NCBI GenBank assembly: GCA_003243195.1
Contig: QFQI01000010.1
Span: forward strand, 18,700 to 82,699
Reading direction: 5' to 3'
Origin: Sphingomonas taxi
Lineage (GTDB): Bacteria > Pseudomonadota > Alphaproteobacteria > Sphingomonadales > Sphingomonadaceae
Length of the DNA stretch: 64,000 bases
The notes beneath the pieces were generated by a model. The model was not told the origin of the DNA and ran no database searches. It was given only the letters and a program-made list of their open reading frames with translations. Made by a program: the position numbers and the translations under genes. Positions within the stretch are counted from its first letter, which is position 1. Each line of letters opens with the position of its first letter. Below are positions 1-9,344 of this stretch, piece by piece.

Positions 1-2
1 CC

Positions 3-1565
3 GATGGCTGGTACGCGATCGACCGCCCGGAAGGACCGGGCACGCGCTACCGCTTCCGCATCGGGGATCAGGCGGTGCCCGATCCCGCCGCGCGCGGGCA
101 ATCGGGCGGTGTGCACGGCTGGAGCCTTGTTCACGCCAGCGACCACGACTGGCGATGCCGCGACTGGCGCGGGCGGCCGTGGCATGAGATGGTGATCCTC
201 GAAGTGCACGCCGGCACGCTGGGCGGCTTCGCCGGGGTGACCGGGCAATTGCCCGCGATCGCCGCGACCGGGATCACCGCGATCGAGCTGATGCCGGTCG
301 GCGCGTTCGGCGGCACGCGCGGCTGGGGCTATGACGGCGTACTGCCCTATGCGGTGCAGGAGGATTACGGCTCGCCCGCGGACCTGCGGCGGCTGGTCGA
401 TGCCGCGCATGGCCTCGGGCTCAGCGTCTTCCTGGATGTCGTCTACAATCATTTCGGCCCGGACGGTAATTATCTCGGTGCCTATGCCGCCGACTTCTTC
501 GATGCGGAGGTGCACACGCCATGGGGTGGCGCGGTGGCGGTGGAGCGGACGCCGGTCGCGCGCTTCTTCATCGACAATGCGCTGATGTGGCTGCGCGACT
601 ATCGCATCGACGGGCTGCGTTTCGACGCGGTGCATGCGATCGGCAACCCGGCGTTCCTGGATGCGATGGCGGCGGAGATCCGCGCCGCACTGCCCGACCG
701 CCATGTCCATCTGGTGCTGGAGAATGAGGAGAATGACGCCGACCTGCTGCGCAATGGCGCGTTCGACGCGCAGTGGAACGATGATTTCCACAACGTTCTG
801 CACGTCCTGCTGACCGGCGAGACCAGCGCCTATTACGGCGATTTCGCCGATCGCCCCGCCGAGCGGCTGGCGCGATGCCTGGGCGAAGGCTTCATCTATC
901 AGGGCGAGGGATCGCCCAATCACGACGGTACGCCACGCGGCAAGCCCAGCGCGCATCTGGCGCCGACGCGGTTCGTCGCCTTTCTCCAGAACCACGATCA
1001 GGTCGGCAATCGCGCGCTGGGCGAGCGGCTGGTGTCGCTTACCGATCCGGCCAGGCTGCGCGCCGCGACCGCGCTGCTGCTGCTGTGCCCGCAGGTGCCG
1101 CTGCTGTTCATGGGAGAGGAGGAAGGCAGCGAGACGCCATTCCTGTTCTTCACCGATTTCCACGACGATCTGGCCGACGCGGTGCGCGAGGGACGGCGCA
1201 GGGAATTCGCCAAGTTCGACGCCTTCGCCGACGCCGAAGCACGGGCGCGCATCCCCGATCCAAACGCGCCGGCGACCTTCGAAGCGTCGCGCGCGCGTCC
1301 TGGCCCGGATGCGGCGGCATGGCGATCGCTGTACGCCGAGTTGCTGGCGCTGCGGCATGAGCGGATCGTGCCGCACTTGGCCGGCGCGACCGCGATCGGC
1401 GCGCAGGCGATTGGCGAGGCGGCGGTGGTCGCACGCTGGCGGCTGGGCGACGGCACGACGCTGGGCATGGCGATCGACCTGGCGGATACGCCGGCGACGC
1501 TCCCGGGCGGGGCGGAGCCGTTCTTCGTGGAAGGCGACCGCTTCGTGGCGTGGATCGAGGCGTGA
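3..1565 (+). CDS. treZ: malto-oligosyltrehalose trehalohydrolase, 5'-truncated by window
   Basis: GH13 enzyme that releases trehalose from maltooligosyltrehalose, the second step of the TreY/TreZ route from glycogen-type glucans to trehalose, in the cytoplasm. The frame is open from base 3, so the gene starts before the window; a GTG at 75 lies inside the domain and is not the real start. Visible motifs are the GH13 nucleophile region DGLRFDAVHA (Asp codon at 624), the acid/base region LENEEND (Glu at 720) and the third carboxylate in QNHDQVGN (Asp at 996). The beta-alpha barrel is followed by a short C-terminal beta domain ending WIEA. malQ starts about 120 bp downstream and treY follows it, which supports TreZ over a branching enzyme. 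Function is secure; the N-terminal part cannot be assessed. Confidence 0.93.
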   Translation, partial: DGWYAIDRPEGPGTRYRFRIGDQAVPDPAARGQSGGVHGWSLVHASDHDWRCRDWRGRPWHEMVILEVHAGTLGGFAGVTGQLPAIAATGITAIELMPVGAFGGTRGWGYDGVLPYAVQEDYGSPADLRRLVDAAHGLGLSVFLDVVYNHFGPDGNYLGAYAADFFDAEVHTPWGGAVAVERTPVARFFIDNALMWLRDYRIDGLRFDAVHAIGNPAFLDAMAAEIRAALPDRHVHLVLENEENDADLLRNGAFDAQWNDDFHNVLHVLLTGETSAYYGDFADRPAERLARCLGEGFIYQGEGSPNHDGTPRGKPSAHLAPTRFVAFLQNHDQVGNRALGERLVSLTDPARLRAATALLLLCPQVPLLFMGEEEGSETPFLFFTDFHDDLADAVREGRRREFAKFDAFADAEARARIPDPNAPATFEASRARPGPDAAAWRSLYAELLALRHERIVPHLAGATAIGAQAIGEAAVVARWRLGDGTTLGMAIDLADTPATLPGGAEPFFVEGDRFVAWIEA

Positions 1566-1686
1566 GACGTTCCGCCCCCTCATCGCCGCGACCGGGAAAA
1601 GCAGCGGACGGCCACGTCGCGCCGTGGCGGACGGGACCGGCGCGCCCATATCCCGGCCCGCACCCGCTGCCCGGAACATGGGGGCG

Positions 1687-3570
1687 ATGAGCGATCTGCT
1701 GCGACAGGCGACCGCCGCCGGGCTGTCGCGCGACTGGCAGGATGCCGACGGTCGGGCGCAACGCGTCGATGACGAGGTGCTGGCGACGATCCTGTCGCGG
1801 CTCGACACGCGCGCACCCGACACGCCGTTCCTGTCCGGCGACTCCGGGCAGCCGGTCGCGCTGCCCGCCGGCCTATCGAGCCGCGCCGAGCTGGCGCTGG
1901 AGGACGGCACGACGCTGTCGCTGGCGATCGGCGACGATGCGACGCTGCCGGCGATCGAGCAGACCGGCTATCACCGCCTGCGTGCGGGCGGGCGCGACTA
2001 CCCGCTGGCGATCGCGCCGCGCCGCTGTGCGCTGCCGCCGCGCGGCTGGGGCGTGGCGGTGCAGGTGCCGGCGCTGCGCGGTGTAGCGACACGCGCGTTC
2101 GGCGACGCCGGTAGCCTGGCCGAAGCCGCCGCCGCGTTCGGCCGGTCCGGCGCGCAGGCGCTGGCGATCAGCCCGACGCACGCGCTGTTCCCCGCCGATC
2201 CGACGCGCTTCAGCCCCTATTCGCCCTCGACGCGGTTGTGCCACAACGTGCTGCTTTCCGATCCGGCGCTGATCGGCATTCCCCTGCCCCCCGCCCCCGC
2301 CCCGGCGCTGATCGACTGGGAACCGGCGGCGCGCGCACGGCTGGTGCAGTTGCGCGCCGTCTTCGATCAGGCCGGCGACGCCGCGCTGGCGGCGGCGGGC
2401 GCGTATCGCCGGCAGCGCGGCGCGACGCTGGAGGCGCATGCGCGGTTCGATGCGCTCCACGCGCGCTTCGGCGGGCATGGCTGGCAGGACTGGCCCGCCG
2501 ACTATCACGACCCGGCCGGCGCGGCGGTGAACCGCTTCGCCGCCGACCAGGCGCGCGAGGTCGCCTTCCACGCCTTCCTGCAATGGCTTGCGGACCTCGG
2601 CCTTGCCGCCGCGCAGCGCGCCGCCACGGAGCGGATGGCCACCGGGCTGATCGCCGATCTGGCGGTCGGCATGGACGCGGGCGGCAGCCATGCGTGGAGC
2701 GCACGCGGCGAGTTGCTGGCCGGCCTCAGCGTCGGTGCACCGCCCGATCCGCTTGGGCCGGACGGGCAGAACTGGGGCATCACCGCGCTGGATCCGTTCG
2801 CGCTGGAACGTACCGGCTTCCGCCCGTTCATCGAAACGCTGCGCGTCGCGCTGGCGCATGCCGGCGGCATCCGCATCGACCATGCGCTGGGGCTGGACCG
2901 CCTGTGGGTGATTCCCGAGGGCGAGGCGGCGGATCGCGGCGCGTACCTGCGCATGCCCGGCGCGCATCTGAAGCGGATCGTCGCGATCGAGGCGCAGCGC
3001 GCCGGGGCGCTGGTGATCGCCGAGGATCTCGGCACCGTGCCGCCAGGCTTCCGGGACACGCTGAGGCAACGCTGCATGCTGGGGATGCGCGTGCTGCCGT
3101 TCGAGCGCACGCCGGACGGCGGCTTCACCGACCCCGCGACCTGGGACGCGGAGGCGGTGGCGATGACCGGCACCCACGATACGCCGACGATCGCCGGCTG
3201 GTGGACGGGCCGCGACATCGACTGGGCGCGCCGGCTGGGACGATCCTCCGCGCACGCCGGCGAAGCGGAGGACCGCGCGCATCGCGCCGGCGAGCGCGCC
3301 GCCTTGTGGCAGGCGATGGGCGAGGACGGCGAACCGCCGGCCGAACCGCCAGTCGATGCGATCCTGGCGCATGTCGCCGCCGCGCCCTGCGCACTGGCGA
3401 TCGTGCCGCTCGAGGATCTGCTGGCGCTGGAGGAACAGCCCAACCTGCCCGGCACGATCGACGAACACCCCAACTGGCGGCGGCGGATGGACGATTCCAC
3501 CGACGCGCTGCTCGCCCGGCCCGAGGTCGCGCGCCGCACCGCCCTGCTCACATCGGAAAGACCCGCATGA
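1687..3570 (+). CDS. malQ: 4-alpha-glucanotransferase (amylomaltase)
   Basis: GH77 enzyme that transfers maltosyl and longer alpha-1,4-glucan segments between oligosaccharides, recycling short malto-oligosaccharides in the cytoplasm. It is about 627 aa. Typical GH77 features are IRIDHALGLDRLW (nucleophile region), VIAEDLGTVP (acid/base) and TGTHDTPTIAGWW. The N-terminal 150 residues are a family-variable beta domain. Start ATG 1687 was chosen; an in-frame ATG at 1678 would add three residues, and the long open frame upstream to 1309 is an antisense-free shadow of treZ. The stop overlaps the treY start (ATGA at 3567-3570), indicating translational coupling. Placing MalQ between TreZ and TreY suggests glucan trimming and trehalose formation are made together. 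Confidence 0.92.
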   Translation: MSDLLRQATAAGLSRDWQDADGRAQRVDDEVLATILSRLDTRAPDTPFLSGDSGQPVALPAGLSSRAELALEDGTTLSLAIGDDATLPAIEQTGYHRLRAGGRDYPLAIAPRRCALPPRGWGVAVQVPALRGVATRAFGDAGSLAEAAAAFGRSGAQALAISPTHALFPADPTRFSPYSPSTRLCHNVLLSDPALIGIPLPPAPAPALIDWEPAARARLVQLRAVFDQAGDAALAAAGAYRRQRGATLEAHARFDALHARFGGHGWQDWPADYHDPAGAAVNRFAADQAREVAFHAFLQWLADLGLAAAQRAATERMATGLIADLAVGMDAGGSHAWSARGELLAGLSVGAPPDPLGPDGQNWGITALDPFALERTGFRPFIETLRVALAHAGGIRIDHALGLDRLWVIPEGEAADRGAYLRMPGAHLKRIVAIEAQRAGALVIAEDLGTVPPGFRDTLRQRCMLGMRVLPFERTPDGGFTDPATWDAEAVAMTGTHDTPTIAGWWTGRDIDWARRLGRSSAHAGEAEDRAHRAGERAALWQAMGEDGEPPAEPPVDAILAHVAAAPCALAIVPLEDLLALEEQPNLPGTIDEHPNWRRRMDDSTDALLARPEVARRTALLTSERPA

Positions 3571-5864
3571 CGCCGCGCGCCACCTATCGCTTCCAGTTCC
3601 ACAAGGACTTCACCTTCGCCGATGCCGAGGCGCTGGTCCCGTATCTCGACGATCTCGGCATCAGCCATGTCTATGCCTCTCCGGTCACGGTCGCGACGCC
3701 CGGCTCCACGCACGGCTATGACGTGGTCGATCCCACCGCGATCAACCCGGAGCTGGGCGGCGAGGAAGCGTTCCGCGCGCTGGTGGCGGCGCTGCGGGCG
3801 CGCGACATGGGGCTGGTGATCGACATCGTGCCCAACCACATGGGCGTGGCGGGCGGCGCGAACCCTTGGTGGAACGACGTGCTGGCGAAGGGACCGGCGA
3901 GCGCGCATGCCGCGGTGTTCGACATCGACTGGCGCGAGCCGGTCGTGCTGCCGGTGCTCGGCGCGCCGCTGTCGGAGGCGCTGGCGAACGGCAACATCGC
4001 GCTGGATCGCGACGGCGGGCGCTGGACGGTGCTGGCCTATGGCGAGCATCGCTTTCCGGTGCGCGACGAGGATCAGGCGCAGGCGGAGACCCTGCCGCTG
4101 GGCGATCTGCTCGCGCGCCAGCATTACCGCCTCGCCTATTGGCGGGTCGCCAACGACGAACTGAACTGGCGACGCTTCTTCTCGATCAACGAACTGGCCG
4201 GCGTGCGGATCGAGGACCCGGCGGTGTTCGACAAGACGCATGCACTGTATTTCCGCCTGCATGACGAGGGGCTGATCGACGGCGTGCGCGTCGATCACGT
4301 CGACGGGCTGACCGATCCGATCGGCTATTGCCGGCGCCTGCGCGAACGGCTCGGCGCGGACGCGTGGATCGTGATCGAAAAGATCATCGGTGCCGACGAA
4401 GGGCAGCCGCTCGGCTGGGGCGTGGACGGCACCAGCGGCTACGACTTCATGGAACAGGTCGCCGCGCTGCTCCACGATCCCGCCGGCGCGGAACCGCTCG
4501 GCAGCCTGTGGGAGGAGGTCAGCGGACGCAGCGCCAGCTTCGAGCCGGAGGAGTTCCAGGCGCGACAGGATCTGTTGTCGTGGCAGTTCAGCGGCCAGTT
4601 GGCGCAATGCGTCGCCGCTTTCCACCGGATCGCCCCGGACGGCGTGACGGAGGCGATGCTGCGCCGCGCGGTCGAGCGGCTGTTGTGGGTGTTCCCGGTC
4701 TATCGCACCTACGGCCCCGACGCGCCCGCCAGCGACGCCGCGATCCGCGACCTGGCGCGCGAACGGGTCGCCGAGCTGATCCCGCCCGGCGAAGCGCATG
4801 TCGTGGAGCTGATCCTCGGCTGGCTGGCCGGAGAAGGCAGCGGCACGGCGGACGCGGTACGCCGTTTCCAGCAACTGTCCGCGCCGATCGCCGCCAAGGC
4901 GGTCGAGGATACCGGCTTCTACCGCTATGGCCGGCTGCTGTCGCGCAACGACGTCGGCTTCGACGCCGATCGCACGGCGCTGACCCCCGACGAATTCCAC
5001 GCGCGGATGGCGGCGCGCGCGCGCGACGTGCCGCGCGCGATGCTGACCACCGCGACCCACGATCACAAGCGCGGCGAGGACACGCGCGCGCGGCTCGCGG
5101 CGATCAGCGCACGGCCCGACGCATGGCGCGCGGCGACGCTGGCGTGGCTGGACCGCGACGATGGCGGCGTCGACGATGCCGATCGCTACATGCTGTTCCA
5201 GACGCTGGTCGGCGCCTGGCCCGACGACGGCGCCACCGCCGACTTCGTGGAGCGGATCGTCGCGTGGCAGCAGAAGGCGCTGCGCGAGGCGAAGCTGCGT
5301 TCGTCGTGGGAAGCGCCCGACGACGCCTATGAAAAGGCCGCCGCCGTGCTGGTGGAGGCGCTGCCCGGCGACGCCGGGGCGATCGCGCAGATCGAACGGA
5401 TCGTCGCCGACCTCGCCCCGCTCGCGGAGGCGAACATGCTGGCGCAGGTGCTGTTGCGCTATACCGTGCCCGGCATCCCGGATCTCTATCAGGGGACCGA
5501 GCTGGCCGACCTCAGCCTGGTCGACCCCGACAACCGCCGCCCCGTGGACTATGACCGGCGCCGGCGCCTGCTTGCCGGAGACGCGCCGGCCAAGCTGCGG
5601 CTGATCGCCGACCTGCTGCGCTTGCGACGGGCCGAGCCGGACCTGTTCGCGGACGGAGGCTACGAGCCCGCGACCGTCACCGGCGCGGGCGCGGCGCACC
5701 TGCTCGCCTTCGAACGCCGGCACGGCGGGCGCACCCTGCGCGTCGCGCTCGCGCTGCATGGCGCGGACGTTCCGGAGGATACACAGGTCACGTTCGCGTC
5801 CGGCCATCGCGCCGCCGCCGCGACGCTGTTCGCCGACCGACCGATCTGGTACGAACTGGCCTGA
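3567..5864 (+). CDS. treY: malto-oligosyltrehalose synthase
   Basis: GH13_26 enzyme that isomerises the reducing-end alpha-1,4 bond of maltodextrins to the alpha,alpha-1,1 bond of maltooligosyltrehalose, the substrate of TreZ. About 765 aa, the usual TreY length. It opens with TYRFQFHKDFTF and the barrel start YLDDLGISHVYASP that are characteristic of TreY. Further motifs are DIVPNHMG, DGVRVDHVDGLTDP (nucleophile) and IVIEKIIGADE (acid/base). The start overlaps the malQ stop by four bases. The frame is open far upstream only because of high GC. Together with treZ this gives a complete TreYZ pathway, probably for osmotic or desiccation protection (inference). Confidence 0.94.
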   Translation: MTPRATYRFQFHKDFTFADAEALVPYLDDLGISHVYASPVTVATPGSTHGYDVVDPTAINPELGGEEAFRALVAALRARDMGLVIDIVPNHMGVAGGANPWWNDVLAKGPASAHAAVFDIDWREPVVLPVLGAPLSEALANGNIALDRDGGRWTVLAYGEHRFPVRDEDQAQAETLPLGDLLARQHYRLAYWRVANDELNWRRFFSINELAGVRIEDPAVFDKTHALYFRLHDEGLIDGVRVDHVDGLTDPIGYCRRLRERLGADAWIVIEKIIGADEGQPLGWGVDGTSGYDFMEQVAALLHDPAGAEPLGSLWEEVSGRSASFEPEEFQARQDLLSWQFSGQLAQCVAAFHRIAPDGVTEAMLRRAVERLLWVFPVYRTYGPDAPASDAAIRDLARERVAELIPPGEAHVVELILGWLAGEGSGTADAVRRFQQLSAPIAAKAVEDTGFYRYGRLLSRNDVGFDADRTALTPDEFHARMAARARDVPRAMLTTATHDHKRGEDTRARLAAISARPDAWRAATLAWLDRDDGGVDDADRYMLFQTLVGAWPDDGATADFVERIVAWQQKALREAKLRSSWEAPDDAYEKAAAVLVEALPGDAGAIAQIERIVADLAPLAEANMLAQVLLRYTVPGIPDLYQGTELADLSLVDPDNRRPVDYDRRRRLLAGDAPAKLRLIADLLRLRRAEPDLFADGGYEPATVTGAGAAHLLAFERRHGGRTLRVALALHGADVPEDTQVTFASGHRAAAATLFADRPIWYELA

Positions 5865-6051
5865 GCCCCTCGCCCGCCATCGTCCCGCCGCGGGACGGCA
5901 GCGCGGCGGCGGTATCCGGAGCCTAAGTGACCTGCGCCCTCTCGAGTCACGCGATTGTCTTACATGGCGTGCACGGATTCGCTTGGCGATGCGGCCAGGT
6001 CGTGCTTCGGGCGACCGCATATTCGTACAAATCGGTTCGGGATGGAGTTTG

Positions 6052-6696
6052 ATGTTCGCTTGGTTCCAGCGGCTGCTGCCGAAGACGGGCAATTTCTTCG
6101 AGCAATTCGAGGGGCATGCCGCCACCGGCCTCGCCGCCGCGCGCGCCACGGCGCGCCTGCTGGAGGGCGGGAGCGATCGTGCGCAATGTATCGCCGACAT
6201 CGCGGCGCGCGAACATGATGCGGACGAGATCACGCGTGACGTCCTGAAAAGCGTGCGCTCCACCTTCCTCACCCCGTTCGATCGCGGCGCGATCACCGCG
6301 CTGATCGGCGCGCTGGACGACACGATCGACGAGATGCACGCCGCCGCCGCCGCGATCGACCTCTACGGCGTCACCGACTTCGCCCCCGAGATGCGCGAGA
6401 TGGCGGCGGTGGCGATACAGGCTGCGGAACTGGCGGTGGAGGCGATGCCGCTGCTGCGCGATATCAGCCGCAATGGGCCGCGACTGCACGCGCTGACCGA
6501 GCAGCTCATCCGCATCGAGGGCGAGGCCGACGATTTCCACGCCGCCGGGCTGCGCCGGTCGCTGGGGGAACATGGCGCCACCGACACGCTGCGCTTCGTG
6601 GTGGAACGCGAGATCTACAAGCATCTGGAGCGCATCCTGGATGCGTTCGAGGATGTCGCCGACGAGATCGACGGCATCGTCATCGACCACGCCTGA
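6052..6696 (+). CDS. DUF47 family phosphate-transport accessory protein (PhoU-like)
   Basis: About 214 aa, all helical, with no membrane segment. The sequence has DUF47 (YkaA/PhoU-like) characteristics: FFEQFEGHA near the start, AREHDADEIT in the first helical bundle, TPFDRGAITALIGALDDTIDEM in the middle (quoted piecewise: TPFDRGAI, LDDTIDEMHAA) and a C-terminal EREIYKHLERILDAFEDVADEI region. In other bacteria these proteins are encoded next to Pit transporters and are thought to modulate phosphate uptake. Here the pit gene begins 16 bp downstream, so the two form an operon. ATG 6052 was chosen because it begins the conserved domain; the frame is open further upstream without a domain match. 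No clear PHO box was recognised in the upstream 187 bp. Confidence 0.88.
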   Translation: MFAWFQRLLPKTGNFFEQFEGHAATGLAAARATARLLEGGSDRAQCIADIAAREHDADEITRDVLKSVRSTFLTPFDRGAITALIGALDDTIDEMHAAAAAIDLYGVTDFAPEMREMAAVAIQAAELAVEAMPLLRDISRNGPRLHALTEQLIRIEGEADDFHAAGLRRSLGEHGATDTLRFVVEREIYKHLERILDAFEDVADEIDGIVIDHA

Positions 6697-6712
6697 TCCG
6701 GCCCGCACCAAC

Positions 6713-7726
6713 ATGCACGAACTCGCCTTTCCGCTGCTGGTCGGCCTGATCGCGGTGGCGCTCGCCTTCGATTACCTCAACGGGCTGCACGACGCCGCCA
6801 ACTCGATCGCCACCGTGGTCGCGACGCGGCTGCTGTCGCCGGTGCAGGCGGTGCTGTTCGCGGCCTTCTTCAACTTCGCCGCCTATTTCCTGACGCTCGC
6901 CATCCCGTCGCTGCACGCGGTGGCGGAGACGATCGGCAAGGGGCTGATCGCGCAGGATGTCATCACGCCCGCGGTGATCTTCGGCGCGCTGGGCGGCGCG
7001 ATGACGTGGAACGTCATCACCTGGCTGAAGGGCATTCCGTCATCGAGCAGCCATGCGCTGGTCGGCGGCCTGATCGGCGCGGGCGTCGCGCATGCCGGGC
7101 TGACCGGCGTGCAATGGGCCGGGCTGAACAAGACGCTGCTGGCGATCGTGCTGTCGCCGACGATCGGCATGTTCCTGGCCATGGCGGTGATGCTGCTGTC
7201 GAGCTGGGCGTTGCGCCGCCGCACCGCCGCGCAGGCGGAGCGAAGTTTCCGTGCGCTGCACCTGCTGTCCTCCGCGGCCTATTCGCTCAGCCACGGGTTG
7301 AACGATGCGCAGAAGACGATGGGCATCATCACCGTGCTGCTTTATTCCACCGGCTATCTGACCGGCCCGTTCGAGGTGCCGCACTGGGTGGCGATCAGTT
7401 GCTATGTCGCGATCGCGCTGGGCACGATGACCGGCGGCTGGCGGATCATCGAGACGATGGGATCGCGCATCACCCGCCTGTCGCAGCATCAGGGGTTCAG
7501 CGCCTCGCTGGCCGGCTCGATCGTGGTGTTCAGCGCCTCGACGCTGGGCATCCCGGTGTCGACCACGCACACGATCACCGGATCGATCATCGGCGCGGGC
7601 GTGGCGCGGCGCGCCTCGGCGGTGCGCTGGGGCGTGGCGCAGAGCGTGGTGATCGCGTGGATCATCACCATCCCCGCCTCCGCGGCGGTCGGAGCGCTGG
7701 TCTATTCGACGACGTTGCTGTTCTGA
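6713..7726 (+). CDS. pit: inorganic phosphate transporter, PiT family
   Basis: Integral inner-membrane protein of about 337 aa with roughly ten hydrophobic segments, driving low-affinity phosphate (metal-phosphate) uptake with cations. The two PiT signature repeats are visible: LNGLHDAANSIATVVATR near residue 25 and the inverted copy near residue 270 around TLGIPVSTTHTITGSI. The loop GIPSSSSHALVGGLIGAG is also typical. It lies directly behind the DUF47 gene, and that pair is a well-known arrangement for Pit systems. The ATG at 6713 begins the first membrane segment; the longer open frame only overlaps the DUF47 coding region. Confidence 0.93.
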   Translation: MHELAFPLLVGLIAVALAFDYLNGLHDAANSIATVVATRLLSPVQAVLFAAFFNFAAYFLTLAIPSLHAVAETIGKGLIAQDVITPAVIFGALGGAMTWNVITWLKGIPSSSSHALVGGLIGAGVAHAGLTGVQWAGLNKTLLAIVLSPTIGMFLAMAVMLLSSWALRRRTAAQAERSFRALHLLSSAAYSLSHGLNDAQKTMGIITVLLYSTGYLTGPFEVPHWVAISCYVAIALGTMTGGWRIIETMGSRITRLSQHQGFSASLAGSIVVFSASTLGIPVSTTHTITGSIIGAGVARRASAVRWGVAQSVVIAWIITIPASAAVGALVYSTTLLF

Positions 7727-7847
7727 CCGGAGGCGACGGCCATCGAACCCCTCCACGTCATCCAGGCGGACGAGGTAACGGGGGATCGCGCGCACGGCAC
7801 GGATCGAAACGCGCCGTTACGGATTGGAAACCATCGCTACCATCGTG

Positions 7848-9329
7848 ATGGAGATCATCTTGCGCCGCCGGCTTCTCACCTTCGCACTGGTCGGCGCCAC
7901 GCTTCTGGCCGGATGCGGACGAAAGACCGATCCCGCTCCGCCGCGCATCAGCAGCGACGTCGCCCCATTCCCCGACCAGAGTTCGACGATCGTGGTGCCG
8001 GTCAGCGCGGACCTGCGCATGCTGGAACGCGGACTGGACGCCAACACCCCGCGCACATTGTGGACGATCGACGAGCGGCGCGAGAAATGCGTGACGGGCA
8101 AGCGCGTCAACCTGGGCATCGGCAAGGTGAAGATCCTGCCCGACCTCGGCTGCCGCATCGTCGGGCGCGTCACGCGCGGCGCGATCCGCGTATCGGGCGC
8201 GGGCGAGCGGCTGGAGATCGTCATGCCGGTGTCGGCGCGGGTCGCGGTGCGCGATGTCGGCGGGATCGCGGGCGAAACCGCCACCGGCAGTGCATTGGTG
8301 CGCGCCACCGGGCGACTGGACGTGGTCGGCGACTGGCAACCGCGCGCGACGCTCGACATCGCCTATGACTGGCGCGAGCCGCCGGGCATCGACATCGTGG
8401 GGCAGCGCATCACCTTCGCCGCGCGCGCCGACGAAAAGCTGAAGGGCGTGGTCGCCAAGCTCGAGCGCGACCTGCCACGCGAGGTCGCCCGGCTGAACCT
8501 GCGCCGCGAACTGGAGACCGTCTGGTCGCGCGCCTTCACCTCGATCGAACTGAGCAAGCGCAACCCGCCGGCATGGATGCGCATCACCCCGCGCCAGCTC
8601 GGTTTCGGCGGCTACCGGGTGGAGGGGCGCACGCTGCGGCTGACGCTGGCCGCCGAGGCGCTGACGCAGACCTTCGTCGGCCAGCGCCCGGCCGATCCGA
8701 CCCCCACGCCGCTGCCGCCGCCGACGCGGACCGGCGGTCAGCCGGGACTGCGCTTCTTCATTCCGGTGCTGGCGGATTATGCGCAGCTCGAACCCGTCGT
8801 GCAGCGCACGCTGCGCAAGCTGGCGGCGCGCGGAATCACGCTGACCGGGATTGGCCCGGTCGACGTCGATTTCGGCACGGTCACCGTCTATGCCACCCAG
8901 GGTGGCCGGCTGGCGATCGGGGTGAAGGCGAAGGTCGCGCCGCACGACCGTTCGTTCGCGGCGACCAGTGGCGAGGCGTGGCTGACCGCGCAGCCCTATA
9001 ACGAGGAAGGGTCGCAACTGGTGCGCGCACGCGACGTGCAACTCGCCACGCGCACCGACTCGCGCGCGGTCGATCTGCTGGTCAGCCTGCTCGACAATGT
9101 GCAGGTGCACGAGGCGGTCGCACTGGCGCTGCAACACGATTTCGCTCCCGATTACCGCAAGGTGCTGGGCAAGGCGCAGCATGCGATCGGCGCGCGGCAG
9201 CAGGGCGACTTCTTCCTGTCCACCGACGTGACGCGCGTCACGACGGGGCGGTTGCAGGTGACCGGCGCGGGGCTGTTCCTGCCGGTGCGCGCCGAAGGCA
9301 GCGCGCAGATCAGTTATCGACCGAAATAG
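7848..9329 (+). CDS. DUF4403 family lipoprotein
   Basis: About 493 aa. The N terminus is a lipoprotein signal: a basic start (LRRR), hydrophobic core and the lipobox LLAGC, so the mature protein should be lipid-anchored on the periplasmic face. The body is two tandem lipid-binding-like halves (STIVVPVSADLRMLERGLD near the start and VLADYAQLEPVVQRTLRKLA in the middle) that I associate with DUF4403. The biochemical function of this family is not established. ATG 7848 was chosen because it gives a normal signal peptide; a TTG at 7824 would place eight extra residues before it. The gene stands alone, convergent with dnaB. Confidence 0.8.
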   Translation: MEIILRRRLLTFALVGATLLAGCGRKTDPAPPRISSDVAPFPDQSSTIVVPVSADLRMLERGLDANTPRTLWTIDERREKCVTGKRVNLGIGKVKILPDLGCRIVGRVTRGAIRVSGAGERLEIVMPVSARVAVRDVGGIAGETATGSALVRATGRLDVVGDWQPRATLDIAYDWREPPGIDIVGQRITFAARADEKLKGVVAKLERDLPREVARLNLRRELETVWSRAFTSIELSKRNPPAWMRITPRQLGFGGYRVEGRTLRLTLAAEALTQTFVGQRPADPTPTPLPPPTRTGGQPGLRFFIPVLADYAQLEPVVQRTLRKLAARGITLTGIGPVDVDFGTVTVYATQGGRLAIGVKAKVAPHDRSFAATSGEAWLTAQPYNEEGSQLVRARDVQLATRTDSRAVDLLVSLLDNVQVHEAVALALQHDFAPDYRKVLGKAQHAIGARQQGDFFLSTDVTRVTTGRLQVTGAGLFLPVRAEGSAQISYRPK

Positions 9330-9344
9330 GCCGGCGTTCCCGCG

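Noticed and set aside
2505..6323. 1,272-codon minus-strand open frame opposite malQ and treY
   Set aside because: Composition is Arg/Ala/Gln-rich antisense translation; real genes occupy the other strand with recognised motifs.
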